Below, piece by piece: positions 52,861-61,634 of a DNA stretch of 64,000 bases. The notes beneath the pieces were generated by a model. It saw only the letters and a program-made list of their open reading frames with translations. It ran no database searches and had not been told where the DNA came from. The DNA is from Aidingimonas halophila (GTDB lineage Bacteria > Pseudomonadota > Gammaproteobacteria > Pseudomonadales > Halomonadaceae), in assembly GCF_900106955.1 (NCBI RefSeq), contig NZ_FNNI01000010.1, forward strand, positions 1-64,000, given 5' to 3'. The first letter of the stretch is position 1. The number at the start of each line of letters is the position of its first letter. Position numbers and translations under genes: made by a program.

Positions 52861-54240
52861 TTATCGATACACCAGCGTTGGCAGCCACATGGAAATGGCT
52901 GGAATGAAAGTCACCAGCAGCAGCGCGACTACCAGCGGTATCAAAAACGGTAACGTACCGCGCATGCACTTCTCGAAGGAGATGTTCGACACCCGCGACA
53001 GCACATACAGCACCATGCCCACCGGCGGAGTCAGCAAGCCAATCATCAGGTTCAGCACCATGATGACGCCGAAGTGCACCGGGTCCACACCGACGCCGAC
53101 CGCCATGGGCAACAGCACGGGCACCAGAATGGTGATGGCGGCGATCGTTTCCATGAAGCAGCCCACGATGATCAACACCATATTGATGAGCAGCAACACG
53201 GCAATCGGGTCATCCGCATACGGTCCCAGTAGCCCGATGAGGTGTTGGGTCACCTGGTTGCTGGTCAGGATCCAGGCGAAGATCGAGGCACCGGCAACAA
53301 TCATCAGGATCACGGCCGTCGTCTCGATGGTTTCCATGCTCACCTTGAGCAAGCGCCGCCAGGTCAGCGTGCGGTAGACGACCCCACCGAGAAACAGTGC
53401 ATAGACGACGGCGGCAATCGCCGCTTCCGTCGGTGTGAAGGCGCCGGAGAGAATCCCGCCCACGATGATCACCGGAGTCAGCAACGACAGGAATGCCCCG
53501 GCGAAGGTACGCCTCAGTATCGGCAATGCGAAGGTGGCATCCCGCGGATAGCCACGCCGGCGCGCCAGCATGGTGATCATCAACATCAGGACGACACCCA
53601 TCAATAGACCGGGAATCAGGCCGGCCACGAATAGCTGCCCGACCGATGCAGAGGCCATGACGCCATAGATGACCATCGGCAGACTCGGTGGAATGATGGG
53701 TCCAATGGTCGATGACGCCGCGGTGATTCCCACGGCGAACTCCTGATCATAACCGGCGTCACGCATCGCCTTGATCTCGATGGTGCCCAGCCCACCGGCA
53801 TCGGCGACCGCCGCCCCGGACATGCCGGAAAACACGATACTGGCGCCGACGTTGACGTGGCCCAGCCCGCCACGCATCCAGCCCATCAACGCCTTGGCGA
53901 AGTCGAAGATGCGACTGGTGATGCCGGCATTATTCATCAGGTTGCCGGCCAGGATAAAGAAGGGAATCGCCAGTAGCGGGAAGCTATCGACCCCGTTGAT
54001 CATGCGGTGGATGACGACCACATCCGGTATCCGTCCCACCAGGAGGATATACATCAGGCAGGAACCGGCCAGGGCAATGGCGATGGGGACACCGAGCACC
54101 AACATGGTGAACAGCGACACGAAAAGAAAAGCTAGGTAGTGGCCCAGCAAGGCCAACACGATACAGCCGGTAACCGCTATGGCGGCGATGATGGGAGGAA
54201 CGATAGCGCCTCGCCAACGCGTGACCGGGACATGGGGCAT
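52861..54240 (-). CDS. TRAP transporter large permease (DctM)
   Basis: The 459-residue protein has about twelve helices and the DctM motifs: IPFFILAGNLMNNAGIT, GGLGHVNVGASIVFSGMSGA, STIGPIIPPSLPMVIYGVMA, and GLLTPPVGMVLYVLSRVSNI. An extra N-terminal stretch of about 30 residues forms one more hydrophobic segment. It is encoded between dctQ (26 bases upstream) and the Ldh gene. Confidence 0.93.
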   Translation of the reverse strand: MPHVPVTRWRGAIVPPIIAAIAVTGCIVLALLGHYLAFLFVSLFTMLVLGVPIAIALAGSCLMYILLVGRIPDVVVIHRMINGVDSFPLLAIPFFILAGNLMNNAGITSRIFDFAKALMGWMRGGLGHVNVGASIVFSGMSGAAVADAGGLGTIEIKAMRDAGYDQEFAVGITAASSTIGPIIPPSLPMVIYGVMASASVGQLFVAGLIPGLLMGVVLMLMITMLARRRGYPRDATFALPILRRTFAGAFLSLLTPVIIVGGILSGAFTPTEAAIAAVVYALFLGGVVYRTLTWRRLLKVSMETIETTAVILMIVAGASIFAWILTSNQVTQHLIGLLGPYADDPIAVLLLINMVLIIVGCFMETIAAITILVPVLLPMAVGVGVDPVHFGVIMVLNLMIGLLTPPVGMVLYVLSRVSNISFEKCMRGTLPFLIPLVVALLLVTFIPAISMWLPTLVYR

Positions 54241-54266
54241 GGCTGTGACTCCAGAAAGCGGGGGAA

Positions 54267-54812
54267 TTAGCGTTTATCGTCGGTGAACATCAATTCACTG
54301 GTCCCTTCTCGCCAGTGTCGGATCATCGCCTGGACAGCGCGAAATATCATCAGCACATAGCCGATGAGGACCACGTAATAAAGCAGGCTCTTGGGGATAT
54401 CAACGGACACCATCATCGAGTCGGTTTGATTCGCCAGTTTGAACGTGACCCAGCCAATCGCCAGGTAGAACGCAATACTGACGAGATCCACCAGTGTTGA
54501 CATGGTGCGGCCCACGATGCCCGGCATGTAGCGATAGAAGAACTCCACCGCGATGTGCGAGCATTTCCTGACCGCCATGGCACTGCCGAGAAACCCCACG
54601 ATCACCAGCAGGTATCGGGCCATTTCCTCGGTCCAGGCGATCGAATTGCCCAACACATAGCGGCTGAAGAACTGCAGAAAGACATCGAAAGCAAGTACCC
54701 AGAAGACGGCCAGTGTGACGTAGTCTTCCGGCGCATACGCCTTGGCATCGAACACATCGTCGTCGGGAACGTCGAACGTCACCTCATCAGTCGACCGATG
54801 ATCCTCGGACAT
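54267..54812 (-). CDS. TRAP transporter small permease (DctQ)
   Basis: The 181-residue protein has four helices with the DctQ pattern: LQFFSRYVLGNSIAWTEEMA near residue 48, GSAMAVRKCSHIAVEFFYRY, and a last hydrophobic stretch at YYVVLIGYVLMIFRAV. An acidic 28-residue N-terminal tail is longer than usual. It is co-transcribed with dctP (upstream, across a hairpin) and dctM. Confidence 0.9.
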   Translation of the reverse strand: MSEDHRSTDEVTFDVPDDDVFDAKAYAPEDYVTLAVFWVLAFDVFLQFFSRYVLGNSIAWTEEMARYLLVIVGFLGSAMAVRKCSHIAVEFFYRYMPGIVGRTMSTLVDLVSIAFYLAIGWVTFKLANQTDSMMVSVDIPKSLLYYVVLIGYVLMIFRAVQAMIRHWREGTSELMFTDDKR

Positions 54813-54827
54813 AAAAACCTCCTAGAC

Positions 54828-54856
54828 ACACCATCCCTCATAACGAGGGATGGTGT
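54828..54856 (-). terminator. intercistronic hairpin between dctP and dctQ
   Basis: ACACCATCCCTC and GAGGGATGGTGT form a perfect 12-bp stem with a five-base loop in the dctP-dctQ gap. It probably stabilises dctP mRNA or partially terminates, so that the binding protein is made in excess. Confidence 0.65.
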
Positions 54857-54872
54857 AGTGACATTGGAATGG

Positions 54873-55871
54873 TTACTTTCCGAGTTCCTGAACGCGGTCG
54901 TAGGTTTCCTGATCCCAGTCGACATCCTCGCCGGTGTGATAGGGAATTACGGCTTCGCGGAACGGTTCGGTATCCACTTCATTGACGGTGGTACCTTGCT
55001 CCTCGAACCATTCAACCAACTCGTCTTCCTGTTGACGGATGTCCTCGGTGATGCGCTCACCCGCTTCGATGTAGACCTCCCGGAAGATTTCGCGGTCCTC
55101 TTCGGAGAGACGCTCCCAGAGCGGCCCACCAGCGATGGTGATCAGTGAATCGGTGATATGACCGGTCAGATTGATGTAGTCCTGCACTTCATAGAACGCC
55201 TTGGCCCGAATGGTCGGCAAGGGGTTCTCCTGGGCATCGACCGTCCCTTGCTGCAGGGCCAGATAGACCTCGGAGAAAGCGATCGGCGTCGGATTGGCGC
55301 CCACGGCCTCGGGGAACATCATGTACAACGGCGCGTTGGGCGTGCGGATCTTGAGATCCTCCATGTCCTCCGGCGTGTTGATCGGCTCGTTGGACGTCAC
55401 GTGACGCCGGCCGTAGTAGTTCATCGCCAGCGGTACGTTGCCAGTTTCATCCTCATAGCCCTGTGCGATTTCATCGAACAGATCACTCTCGGCATAGGCC
55501 TGCCAGTGGTCGAAGTCGCGGAACATGTAGGGCGCGCCGGCGATACCGATCGGGCCGTAGGAACGGCCGGCAAACTGATTGCCGGTATAGATCAGGTCGA
55601 CGGTACCAAGCCCAAGGCCTTCGTTGATATCCGCTTCCTTACCCAGCGAGGAGGCTGGATGGACCTCGATCTCGTAGCGCCCATCGGTACGTTCCTCAAT
55701 CTCGTCAGCCGCCCACAGAGCCCACTCATGGTATGGCTCCGAGGTCTCATAGACGTGAGCGAAATTGAGGGTCTCGGCATGCGCCGCTCCTGCCATACTG
55801 ACTCCTGCTGCCAGCAGTGTCATCGAAAACCACTGTAGGGGGCGACGCTGGCTCGTGCTCGTGTTACCCAT
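54873..55871 (-). CDS. TRAP transporter solute-binding protein (DctP family)
   Basis: The 332-residue protein has a Sec signal peptide (basic SQRRPLQW, then MTLLAAGVSMAGAAHA) and the DctP fold: WALWAADEIEERTDGRYEIE, SSLGKEADINEGLGLGTVDL, and IRTPNAPLYMMFPEAVGANP with the carboxylate-binding arginine. The mature protein is strongly acidic, as in halophiles. I chose the second ATG (55,871), which has GGAG nine bases upstream. It opens the dctPQM-ldh operon and lies next to the kinase/PdxA2 operon; a sugar acid is the likely ligand. Confidence 0.9.
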   Translation of the reverse strand: MGNTSTSQRRPLQWFSMTLLAAGVSMAGAAHAETLNFAHVYETSEPYHEWALWAADEIEERTDGRYEIEVHPASSLGKEADINEGLGLGTVDLIYTGNQFAGRSYGPIGIAGAPYMFRDFDHWQAYAESDLFDEIAQGYEDETGNVPLAMNYYGRRHVTSNEPINTPEDMEDLKIRTPNAPLYMMFPEAVGANPTPIAFSEVYLALQQGTVDAQENPLPTIRAKAFYEVQDYINLTGHITDSLITIAGGPLWERLSEEDREIFREVYIEAGERITEDIRQQEDELVEWFEEQGTTVNEVDTEPFREAVIPYHTGEDVDWDQETYDRVQELGK

Positions 55872-55941
55872 CTTTTTGTTCTCCATGCATGAGAAGAATG
55901 CAATGTCTCGACTTCATGACGAGTTGAACGATGGTCGTTGT

Positions 55942-55956
55942 GTATACGTGTCATAC
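55942..55956. promoter_or_regulatory. shared GTAT/ATAC motif upstream of dctPQM
   Basis: GTATACGTGTCATAC lies about 70 bases upstream of dctP, within a wider ATGGT...ACCAT frame. It shares its half-sites with the motifs at 47,543 and 59,015. Confidence 0.55.
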
Positions 55957-56009
55957 CATCATAAAGAAACCTAGCCACTACCGGCTCGGTACGCAACCTC
56001 CAACCGCGA

Positions 56010-57152
56010 TCAGAGGCCTTCCACTTTGGTGGTGTAGCGATACAACGCCACCAACGCCTCGTCATCACCGAACCCCCCGGCCTTGGTGACGATCGGTCGT
56101 GCGCCATCCAGATAACCGCACACCATCCCAGGCGCCCATTCACCGACCACATCGATCCTGGAGGCACCATAGCGCACCATCACCGCCATGGCCGTGTCGC
56201 CTCCGCTCAGGCACCAGGCGCGCCCCGGCGAAGAATCGCCACTATCGCTGGTGATAAGTACCTCGGCCATGCGAGCCGCCACCCCATGCGCCGACCAGGA
56301 CTCACTACTCTGCCCGGGGATCAGCAAGACATTGCCTCTCGGAAGCGTCGCGTCTGATTCCAGCGCACTGACGACAGGCAATTCGGGACACGATGTCCGG
56401 CAACGGTGAATCTGTTGCTGGGCCTGAGGGCTACGGGAACCGATCGCCAGCACCAGCCCATTCACCGGCAGCGGCGGCCGTTCGATCGGTTCCCCATAAC
56501 GGCGCTGGGCTACCGCTCCCGTGAGACCGGCCGCCCCTACGGCCAACCAGCAATCGGTTGCGGCCAGCAAGGTCGCGGCCACCGCATCCAGGGACCCGGC
56601 GTCGGCGGCGTCGACAATGCAGTCCGTTTCCGCCGTCGGTACCCCCGGATCGGCACGGCAGGACATGGACACACCGCCCCGGCCGAACAGCGCGACCAGG
56701 TCTCCACCCTGTGCCGGCGAACAAGCATCAGTGGCGTAAGCGGTGGTTTCGAGAGGTTCATCATGGACGAACACTCGCCCTCGATGCGTCGTCCGTCCCT
56801 GAGCCGGTACCGCCGGAGCGACCAGCAGTGCGCGGTCGAGACAACGGCGTGCCGCCAGGCACTCGGCGATGACCTGCCCCCGCAAGGTGGAATCAACTTT
56901 TTTGATCCAGAGCTCGGGGGCCAGTGCCTGCGCCGCATGAATCGCCTCGCTCACACGCTCGGCAGCCGCCGAGGCAGACAGGTGTCGCGACTCCGTCGTT
57001 ATCGCAACGACCTCGGGAGGCGGACTTTCGCCCAGCGTGGCGAGTCCCGGCAGCGACGTCACCACCCGGGTCACCGCACCGCGTGCGGCAAATGGCGCCG
57101 CGGCATCCAGCGCCCCGGTCAGATCATCGGCAATAATGACGATATCAGCCAT
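56010..57152 (-). CDS. four-carbon acid sugar kinase (DUF1537 family)
   Basis: The 380-residue protein starts with the DUF1537 motif [18 protein letters not shown] and has [26 protein letters not shown], and the C-terminal nucleotide-binding [16 protein letters not shown]. The family (OtnK, DtnK) phosphorylates C4 sugar acids such as D-threonate or 3-oxotetronate. It overlaps the PdxA2 gene by eight bases; kinase plus PdxA2 is the known route from D-threonate or D-erythronate to dihydroxyacetone phosphate. It is somewhat shorter than typical members (about 420). Confidence 0.88.
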   Translation of the reverse strand: MADIVIIADDLTGALDAAAPFAARGAVTRVVTSLPGLATLGESPPPEVVAITTESRHLSASAAAERVSEAIHAAQALAPELWIKKVDSTLRGQVIAECLAARRCLDRALLVAPAVPAQGRTTHRGRVFVHDEPLETTAYATDACSPAQGGDLVALFGRGGVSMSCRADPGVPTAETDCIVDAADAGSLDAVAATLLAATDCWLAVGAAGLTGAVAQRRYGEPIERPPLPVNGLVLAIGSRSPQAQQQIHRCRTSCPELPVVSALESDATLPRGNVLLIPGQSSESWSAHGVAARMAEVLITSDSGDSSPGRAWCLSGGDTAMAVMVRYGASRIDVVGEWAPGMVCGYLDGARPIVTKAGGFGDDEALVALYRYTTKVEGL

Positions 57153-58152
57153 GGTTGCGAACCAGACGCCAGGCGTGGTCGATCGCAGCTCGCATGTTGG
57201 TGGCATCGGCACGACCCTGCCAGGCAATATCGAAGGCCGTGCCATGATCCACCGACGTACGCTGGATCGGCAGTCCCAGACTCACATTGACTGTCGTGTC
57301 GAAGGCGATCAGCTTGACAGGGATGTGCCCCTGGTCGTGATACTGCGCCACCACCAGATCGAACTCACCCCGACTGGCCCGATAGAAGACCGTGTCCGCG
57401 GATATCGGCCCCTGAACCTCCCAGCCGCGTTTTTGCAGTTGCATCACGGCCGGTGCGATGACTCGGTCATCTTCATCGCCGAATATGCCCCCCTCGCCGC
57501 AGTGCGGGTTGAGACCCGCCACGGCGATACGCGGCGCCTCTATTCCCAATCGCCGCAGATGATCGTATCCGGCAGCCACGGTTGCCGTGACCCGCTCGAC
57601 GGTCACTCGGTCAATCGCGTCACGTAACGACACATGCGTCGACACATGAATGGTCGACAACTGCTCGGAGGCCAGCAGCATGAAAGACGATGGCGCGCCT
57701 GTCAGCGATGCCAGCATGCCAGTATGGCCATCGTAGTAGCGTTCGGCGGCATGCAACGCGGCCTTGTTGAGCGGCGCCGTCACGATCACTCCGGCCCGAC
57801 CGTCCTGGACCAGTTCGACGGCACGTTCGATACAGCGAAAGGCTGCCTCGCCCGCCGCTGCACTGATCTCGCCGGGCGGAATATCCCCTGACGGCATCTC
57901 AATCTGCGCCACTGCGACGCAACCGGCCACCTCGGCATCCCGCTCCACAGCACAGAACGACAGATCGACATCGGTCACTTGCGCCGCCCGTGCGAAGGTG
58001 TCGCGATCGCCAACCAACAGAATGGCCGCTCGCTCGCTTGCTGTCAGGCCGGCCAGCGACCGGCAGATGATTTCCGGGCCGATTCCCGCCGGATCGCCCA
58101 TGGTGATAGCCAGGGAGTAGGCAGGGACGGCATGTGAATGGATTGCACTCAT
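57145..58152 (-). CDS. PdxA2-type 4-phosphotetronate dehydrogenase
   Basis: The 335-residue protein is a PdxA-family NAD enzyme: [53 protein letters not shown], and [20 protein letters not shown], with histidines of the metal site. In vitamin B6 synthesis PdxA stands with other pdx genes; here it is between a DUF1537 kinase and an SDR, with overlaps at both ends, which marks it as PdxA2, oxidatively decarboxylating a 4-phospho-threonate or -erythronate. Confidence 0.88.
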   Translation of the reverse strand: MSAIHSHAVPAYSLAITMGDPAGIGPEIICRSLAGLTASERAAILLVGDRDTFARAAQVTDVDLSFCAVERDAEVAGCVAVAQIEMPSGDIPPGEISAAAGEAAFRCIERAVELVQDGRAGVIVTAPLNKAALHAAERYYDGHTGMLASLTGAPSSFMLLASEQLSTIHVSTHVSLRDAIDRVTVERVTATVAAGYDHLRRLGIEAPRIAVAGLNPHCGEGGIFGDEDDRVIAPAVMQLQKRGWEVQGPISADTVFYRASRGEFDLVVAQYHDQGHIPVKLIAFDTTVNVSLGLPIQRTSVDHGTAFDIAWQGRADATNMRAAIDHAWRLVRNHG

Positions 58153-58913
58153 GGCATCAACTGCCCGCCGTTGACTTCGATGACCTGCCCGGTCACGTAA
58201 CCGCTCATGCCATCGCTGATCAGAAACAGATACGCCCCGACGCAATCCTCGGCGGTGCCCAATCGACCCTGCGGGATCGTCGCCCTGGCGGCCTCCAACT
58301 GAGCTTCATTGGAATAGCGCTCGTGGAAATCGGTGGCGATGGTCCCGGGTGCAACGGCATTGACACGAATATTGTCACCCGCCAGTTCCTTGGCCATGTT
58401 ACGTGTCAGGGTACTGACGAAGCCCTTGGCCGAAGCATAGAAACCGGCTCCTGGCCCGCCGCCGTTACGCGCGGCGATCGAACTGGTATGGACGATGCTG
58501 CCTCCCCCCGAGCGGCGCAGGTACGGCAAGGCAGCGTGGCTCGCGGTCACTACCGAGCGAACATTGAGATCCATCACCCGGTCATAATGCGCATCGTCGA
58601 TCTCGTCGAGTTTGACGCGCCCGAGCATGTCGCCGGCGTTGTTGACCAGGACATCGAGTCCTCCCAATTGTTCGGCGGCACTATCGACCACCGCGCTGGC
58701 TTCATCGGAACGGCTGACATCCCCCTTGACCATTACGGCGTTGCCACCACTCTCGACGATGGCATCACGAACCTCGCGCGCCCTGGCCTCGCTGGAGTGG
58801 TAGTGAACCGCCACATGGGCCCCGAATGCCCCCAGGCGCCGGGCAACTGCCGCTCCGATCCCTCGGCTTGCACCGGTGACCAGCACGCGTTTACCTGCCA
58901 ATTCGTCGAACAT
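58149..58913 (-). CDS. SDR oxidoreductase in the kinase/PdxA2 operon
   Basis: The 254-residue protein has the cofactor loop [30 protein letters not shown], catalytic [20 protein letters not shown] with Ser and Tyr, and [17 protein letters not shown]. It overlaps PdxA2 by four bases and is first in the operon, so it probably converts a sugar or sugar acid into the kinase substrate. Known L-threonate routes use an HIBADH-type dehydrogenase here, so an SDR is a variation. The substrate is not known. Confidence 0.87.
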   Translation of the reverse strand: MFDELAGKRVLVTGASRGIGAAVARRLGAFGAHVAVHYHSSEARAREVRDAIVESGGNAVMVKGDVSRSDEASAVVDSAAEQLGGLDVLVNNAGDMLGRVKLDEIDDAHYDRVMDLNVRSVVTASHAALPYLRRSGGGSIVHTSSIAARNGGGPGAGFYASAKGFVSTLTRNMAKELAGDNIRVNAVAPGTIATDFHERYSNEAQLEAARATIPQGRLGTAEDCVGAYLFLISDGMSGYVTGQVIEVNGGQLMP

Positions 58914-59009
58914 AGAACATCTCTCCTTCGGCTTGTCGTTAGACTTGTCTATCAGGGGCTGCGCTTCTGGAACGGAATGAGTCGAGCGCTAGAGCCGCTG
59001 GCCTCTCAC

Positions 59010-59029
59010 TGATAGTATACCTATCATAC
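59010..59029. promoter_or_regulatory. shared GTAT/ATAC motif between divergent operons
   Basis: TGATAGTATACCTATCATAC contains both a perfect TGATAG/CTATCA inverted repeat (centre TATAC) and the GTAT-7-ATAC motif. It lies between the SDR-PdxA2-kinase operon and the FAH-dehydratase operon and could control both. Confidence 0.6.
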
Positions 59030-59110
59030 ATAACGACAAGCATAGCCAAGTCGAGGCTGAATGCCATGACATCATCTTGCCCCTTACCGCATTAGCCACC
59101 GGAGTTCGAT

Positions 59111-60274
59111 ATGTTTTCTGATACGAGTCATTTGCTGCCTGCCGATCATGACAGTGCGTTACTGGTCGGTCGGGTATGGCACCCAGCTCCTGATGACACC
59201 CCATCTCTCGTCATCGTTCGACAGGGCGAAGTAATCGATATCAGTGCTACCTGCAACTGCATGGCCGACCTGCTGGACCAGGACGATCCCGCCGGCTTCG
59301 TACGATCCGCATCGGGTGAGTCACTGGGCTCGGTTACCGACCTGCTGACCCGCTCTCTGGAAAGCGCCTCGTCAGGTCCCTATCTACTGGCGCCCTGTGA
59401 TGTACAAGCGATCAAGGCGTGTGGCGTGACCTTTGCCGTCAGCCTGCTGGAACGGGTGATCGAAGAGCAGGCCGCCGGCGACCCCGCCAAAGCCAGCGAG
59501 CTACGCCAGGAATTGCAGTCGATGATCGGCGCAGACTTGTCGAAGATCGAGCCCGGCTCGGACGCCGCGATGTCCCTCAAGGAGGCCCTGCAAGCACGTG
59601 GTGCCTGGTCGCAGTACATGGAAGTCGGTATCGGTCCCGATGCCGAGGTCTTCAGCAAGGCACAACCGCTCTCCTCGGTCGGTTTCGGGGCCTCGGTCGG
59701 GCTACATCCGGCATCCCAATGGAACAATCCCGAACCGGAGATCGTCCTGGCCGTCGATTCGAAGGGGAATATCAAGGGAGCCACGCTGGGGAACGACGTC
59801 AACCTGCGCGACATCGAGGGGCGTAGTGCCCTGCTGTTAAGCAAGGCCAAGGACAATAATGCCTCCTGCGCCATCGGTCCCTTCATTCGCCTGTTCGATG
59901 ACGGCTTCTCTCTGGACACGCTGCGCCAGGCTCAGGTATCGCTGCGCATCGACGGCGAGGATGACAGCTTCGTGCTGGAAGACAGCAGTGACATGCGAGA
60001 AATCAGCCGCGATCCGGCCAATCTCGTATCGCAGACCATTGGCGCCCACCACCAGTACCCCGATGGGTTCATGCTGTTCCTCGGCACCATGTTCTCGCCG
60101 ATCCAGGACCGCGACGGCGCCGGTCAGGGCTTTACCCACCATATCGGCGATACCGTAACGATCGCCACCCCGTCACTGGGCGCTCTGGTCAACCGGGTCG
60201 ACCGCTCGGACAAGCTGCCGCCCTGGACCTTCGGCATCCGTCAATGGCATGCCAGCCAGACACGCCAGCGATAA
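59111..60274 (+). CDS. FAH-family protein, 2-keto-3-deoxy-sugar-acid dehydratase-like
   Basis: The 387-residue protein has a long N-terminal domain and a C-terminal FAH fold: MEVGIGPDAEVFSKAQPLSS, NPEPEIVLAVDSKGNIKGAT with metal-binding glutamates, and GNDVNLRDIEGRSALLLSKA. This length and layout resemble 2-keto-3-deoxy-arabinonate/pentonate dehydratases. The L-fuconate dehydratase gene begins 20 bases downstream; such enzymes also accept D-arabinonate, so the pair could convert a pentonate to 2-oxoglutarate semialdehyde. That substrate is inference. Confidence 0.8.
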   Translation: MFSDTSHLLPADHDSALLVGRVWHPAPDDTPSLVIVRQGEVIDISATCNCMADLLDQDDPAGFVRSASGESLGSVTDLLTRSLESASSGPYLLAPCDVQAIKACGVTFAVSLLERVIEEQAAGDPAKASELRQELQSMIGADLSKIEPGSDAAMSLKEALQARGAWSQYMEVGIGPDAEVFSKAQPLSSVGFGASVGLHPASQWNNPEPEIVLAVDSKGNIKGATLGNDVNLRDIEGRSALLLSKAKDNNASCAIGPFIRLFDDGFSLDTLRQAQVSLRIDGEDDSFVLEDSSDMREISRDPANLVSQTIGAHHQYPDGFMLFLGTMFSPIQDRDGAGQGFTHHIGDTVTIATPSLGALVNRVDRSDKLPPWTFGIRQWHASQTRQR

Positions 60275-60293
60275 CACACTGTGGAGACCCACC

Positions 60294-61592
60294 ATGACAA
60301 CGATCACCCATCTCGACGTTCAGGACATCCGCTTCCCCACCTCGCGGTCGCTGGATGGGTCGGATGCAATGAATGCCGCACCCGACTATTCCGCTACTTA
60401 CGTCATCCTGCACACCGATGACAGCCACGAAGGCCACGGCCTGACCTTTACCATCGGTCGCGGCAATGAAATCTGCGTCGCTGCGGTCAAGTCACTCGCT
60501 TATCTGGTCGAAGGCCGTAGCCTGGCATCGATTACCGATAACATGGGCGCCTTCTGGCGCCAGATCACTGGCGACAGCCAACTACGCTGGATCGGCCCCG
60601 ACAAAGGCGCCATCCATCTGGCTACCGCCGCCATCGTCAATGCAGTCTGGGATCTATGGGCCAAGGCGGAAGGCAAGCCAGTCTGGAAACTGCTGGCCGA
60701 CATGTCGCCCGAGGCGCTGGTGCGCTGTCTCGACTTCCGCTTCGTCACCGATGCACTGACACCCGAAGAAGCCATCGCCATGTTGCGGCGCAAGCAGGAC
60801 GGCAAGGCGCAACGTGAGTCGGAAATGCGTCAACGCGGTTATCCCGGTTACACCACCTCGGCAGGCTGGCTCGGCTACTCGGACGACAAGGTACGCCAAC
60901 TGGCCCGCGAAGCCCTGGCCGAAGGCTGGACGCACTTCAAGCAGAAGGTTGGTGGTAATCTGGAGGAAGACTGCCGACGTGCGCGCCTGCTGCGCGAGGA
61001 GATTGGCTGGGAACGTCCACTGATGATGGATGCCAATCAGATGTGGGACGTCGACGAAACCGTGGCCAACATGCGCAAACTGGCCGAGTTCGATCCGTTG
61101 TGGATCGAGGAACCCACTAGCCCCGACGACATTCTCGGCCACGCCGAAATCCGTCACCGACTCGCGCCCATCGGTGTAGCAACCGGCGAACATTGCCATA
61201 ACAAAGTCATGTTCAAGCAGTTCCTGCAGGCCGATGCGCTGGACTACTGCCAGATCGACTCGGCGCGGCTCGGGGGACTCAACGAAGTGATCCTGGTATT
61301 GCTGCTGGCGGCCAAGTTCGATGTCCCGGTCTGCCCCCATGCCGGCGGAGTCGGCCTGTGCGAGTATGTGCAGCATATCTCGCTGTTCGACTATATTGCC
61401 GTGTCAGGCTCCCTGGACGGTCGCATTCTCGAGTATGTCGACCATCTCCACGAGCACTTCGTCGATCCGGTCGTGATCCAGAACGGCCACTACCAGGTAC
61501 CCACGGCACCGGGCTACAGTATCACCATGCATCCCCAATCCCTGGCGCGCCACCGTTATCCCGACGGGGCAGCCTGGCAAGAGGACGCATGA
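60294..61592 (+). CDS. L-fuconate dehydratase, enolase superfamily
   Basis: The 432-residue protein matches L-fuconate dehydratases: DIRFPTSRSLDGSDAMN near the start, GYTTSAGWLGYSDDKVRQ, the acid/base WTHFKQKVGGN, metal ligands in LMMDANQMWDVDE, WIEEPTSPDD and ATGEHCHNKVMF, and CPHAGGVGLCEYVQ with the catalytic histidine. It dehydrates L-fuconate, and often related acids such as D-arabinonate, to 2-keto-3-deoxy acids. Start set at MTTITHLDVQDI. Its product could feed the SDR at 47,611 or the FAH enzyme encoded upstream. Confidence 0.92.
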   Translation: MTTITHLDVQDIRFPTSRSLDGSDAMNAAPDYSATYVILHTDDSHEGHGLTFTIGRGNEICVAAVKSLAYLVEGRSLASITDNMGAFWRQITGDSQLRWIGPDKGAIHLATAAIVNAVWDLWAKAEGKPVWKLLADMSPEALVRCLDFRFVTDALTPEEAIAMLRRKQDGKAQRESEMRQRGYPGYTTSAGWLGYSDDKVRQLAREALAEGWTHFKQKVGGNLEEDCRRARLLREEIGWERPLMMDANQMWDVDETVANMRKLAEFDPLWIEEPTSPDDILGHAEIRHRLAPIGVATGEHCHNKVMFKQFLQADALDYCQIDSARLGGLNEVILVLLLAAKFDVPVCPHAGGVGLCEYVQHISLFDYIAVSGSLDGRILEYVDHLHEHFVDPVVIQNGHYQVPTAPGYSITMHPQSLARHRYPDGAAWQEDA

Positions 61593-61634
61593 CCGGGCAA
61601 CCTGATACAGCGACAACGGCAGTAGGGAGCAAGC

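Noticed and set aside
55158-55838. 226-codon plus-strand frame
   Set aside because: Antisense to dctP, which has a signal peptide and family motifs.
57145-58152. Assignment as the vitamin B6 enzyme PdxA
   Set aside because: Overlap with a DUF1537 kinase gene and an SDR gene, with no ksgA or surA neighbours, fits PdxA2 instead.
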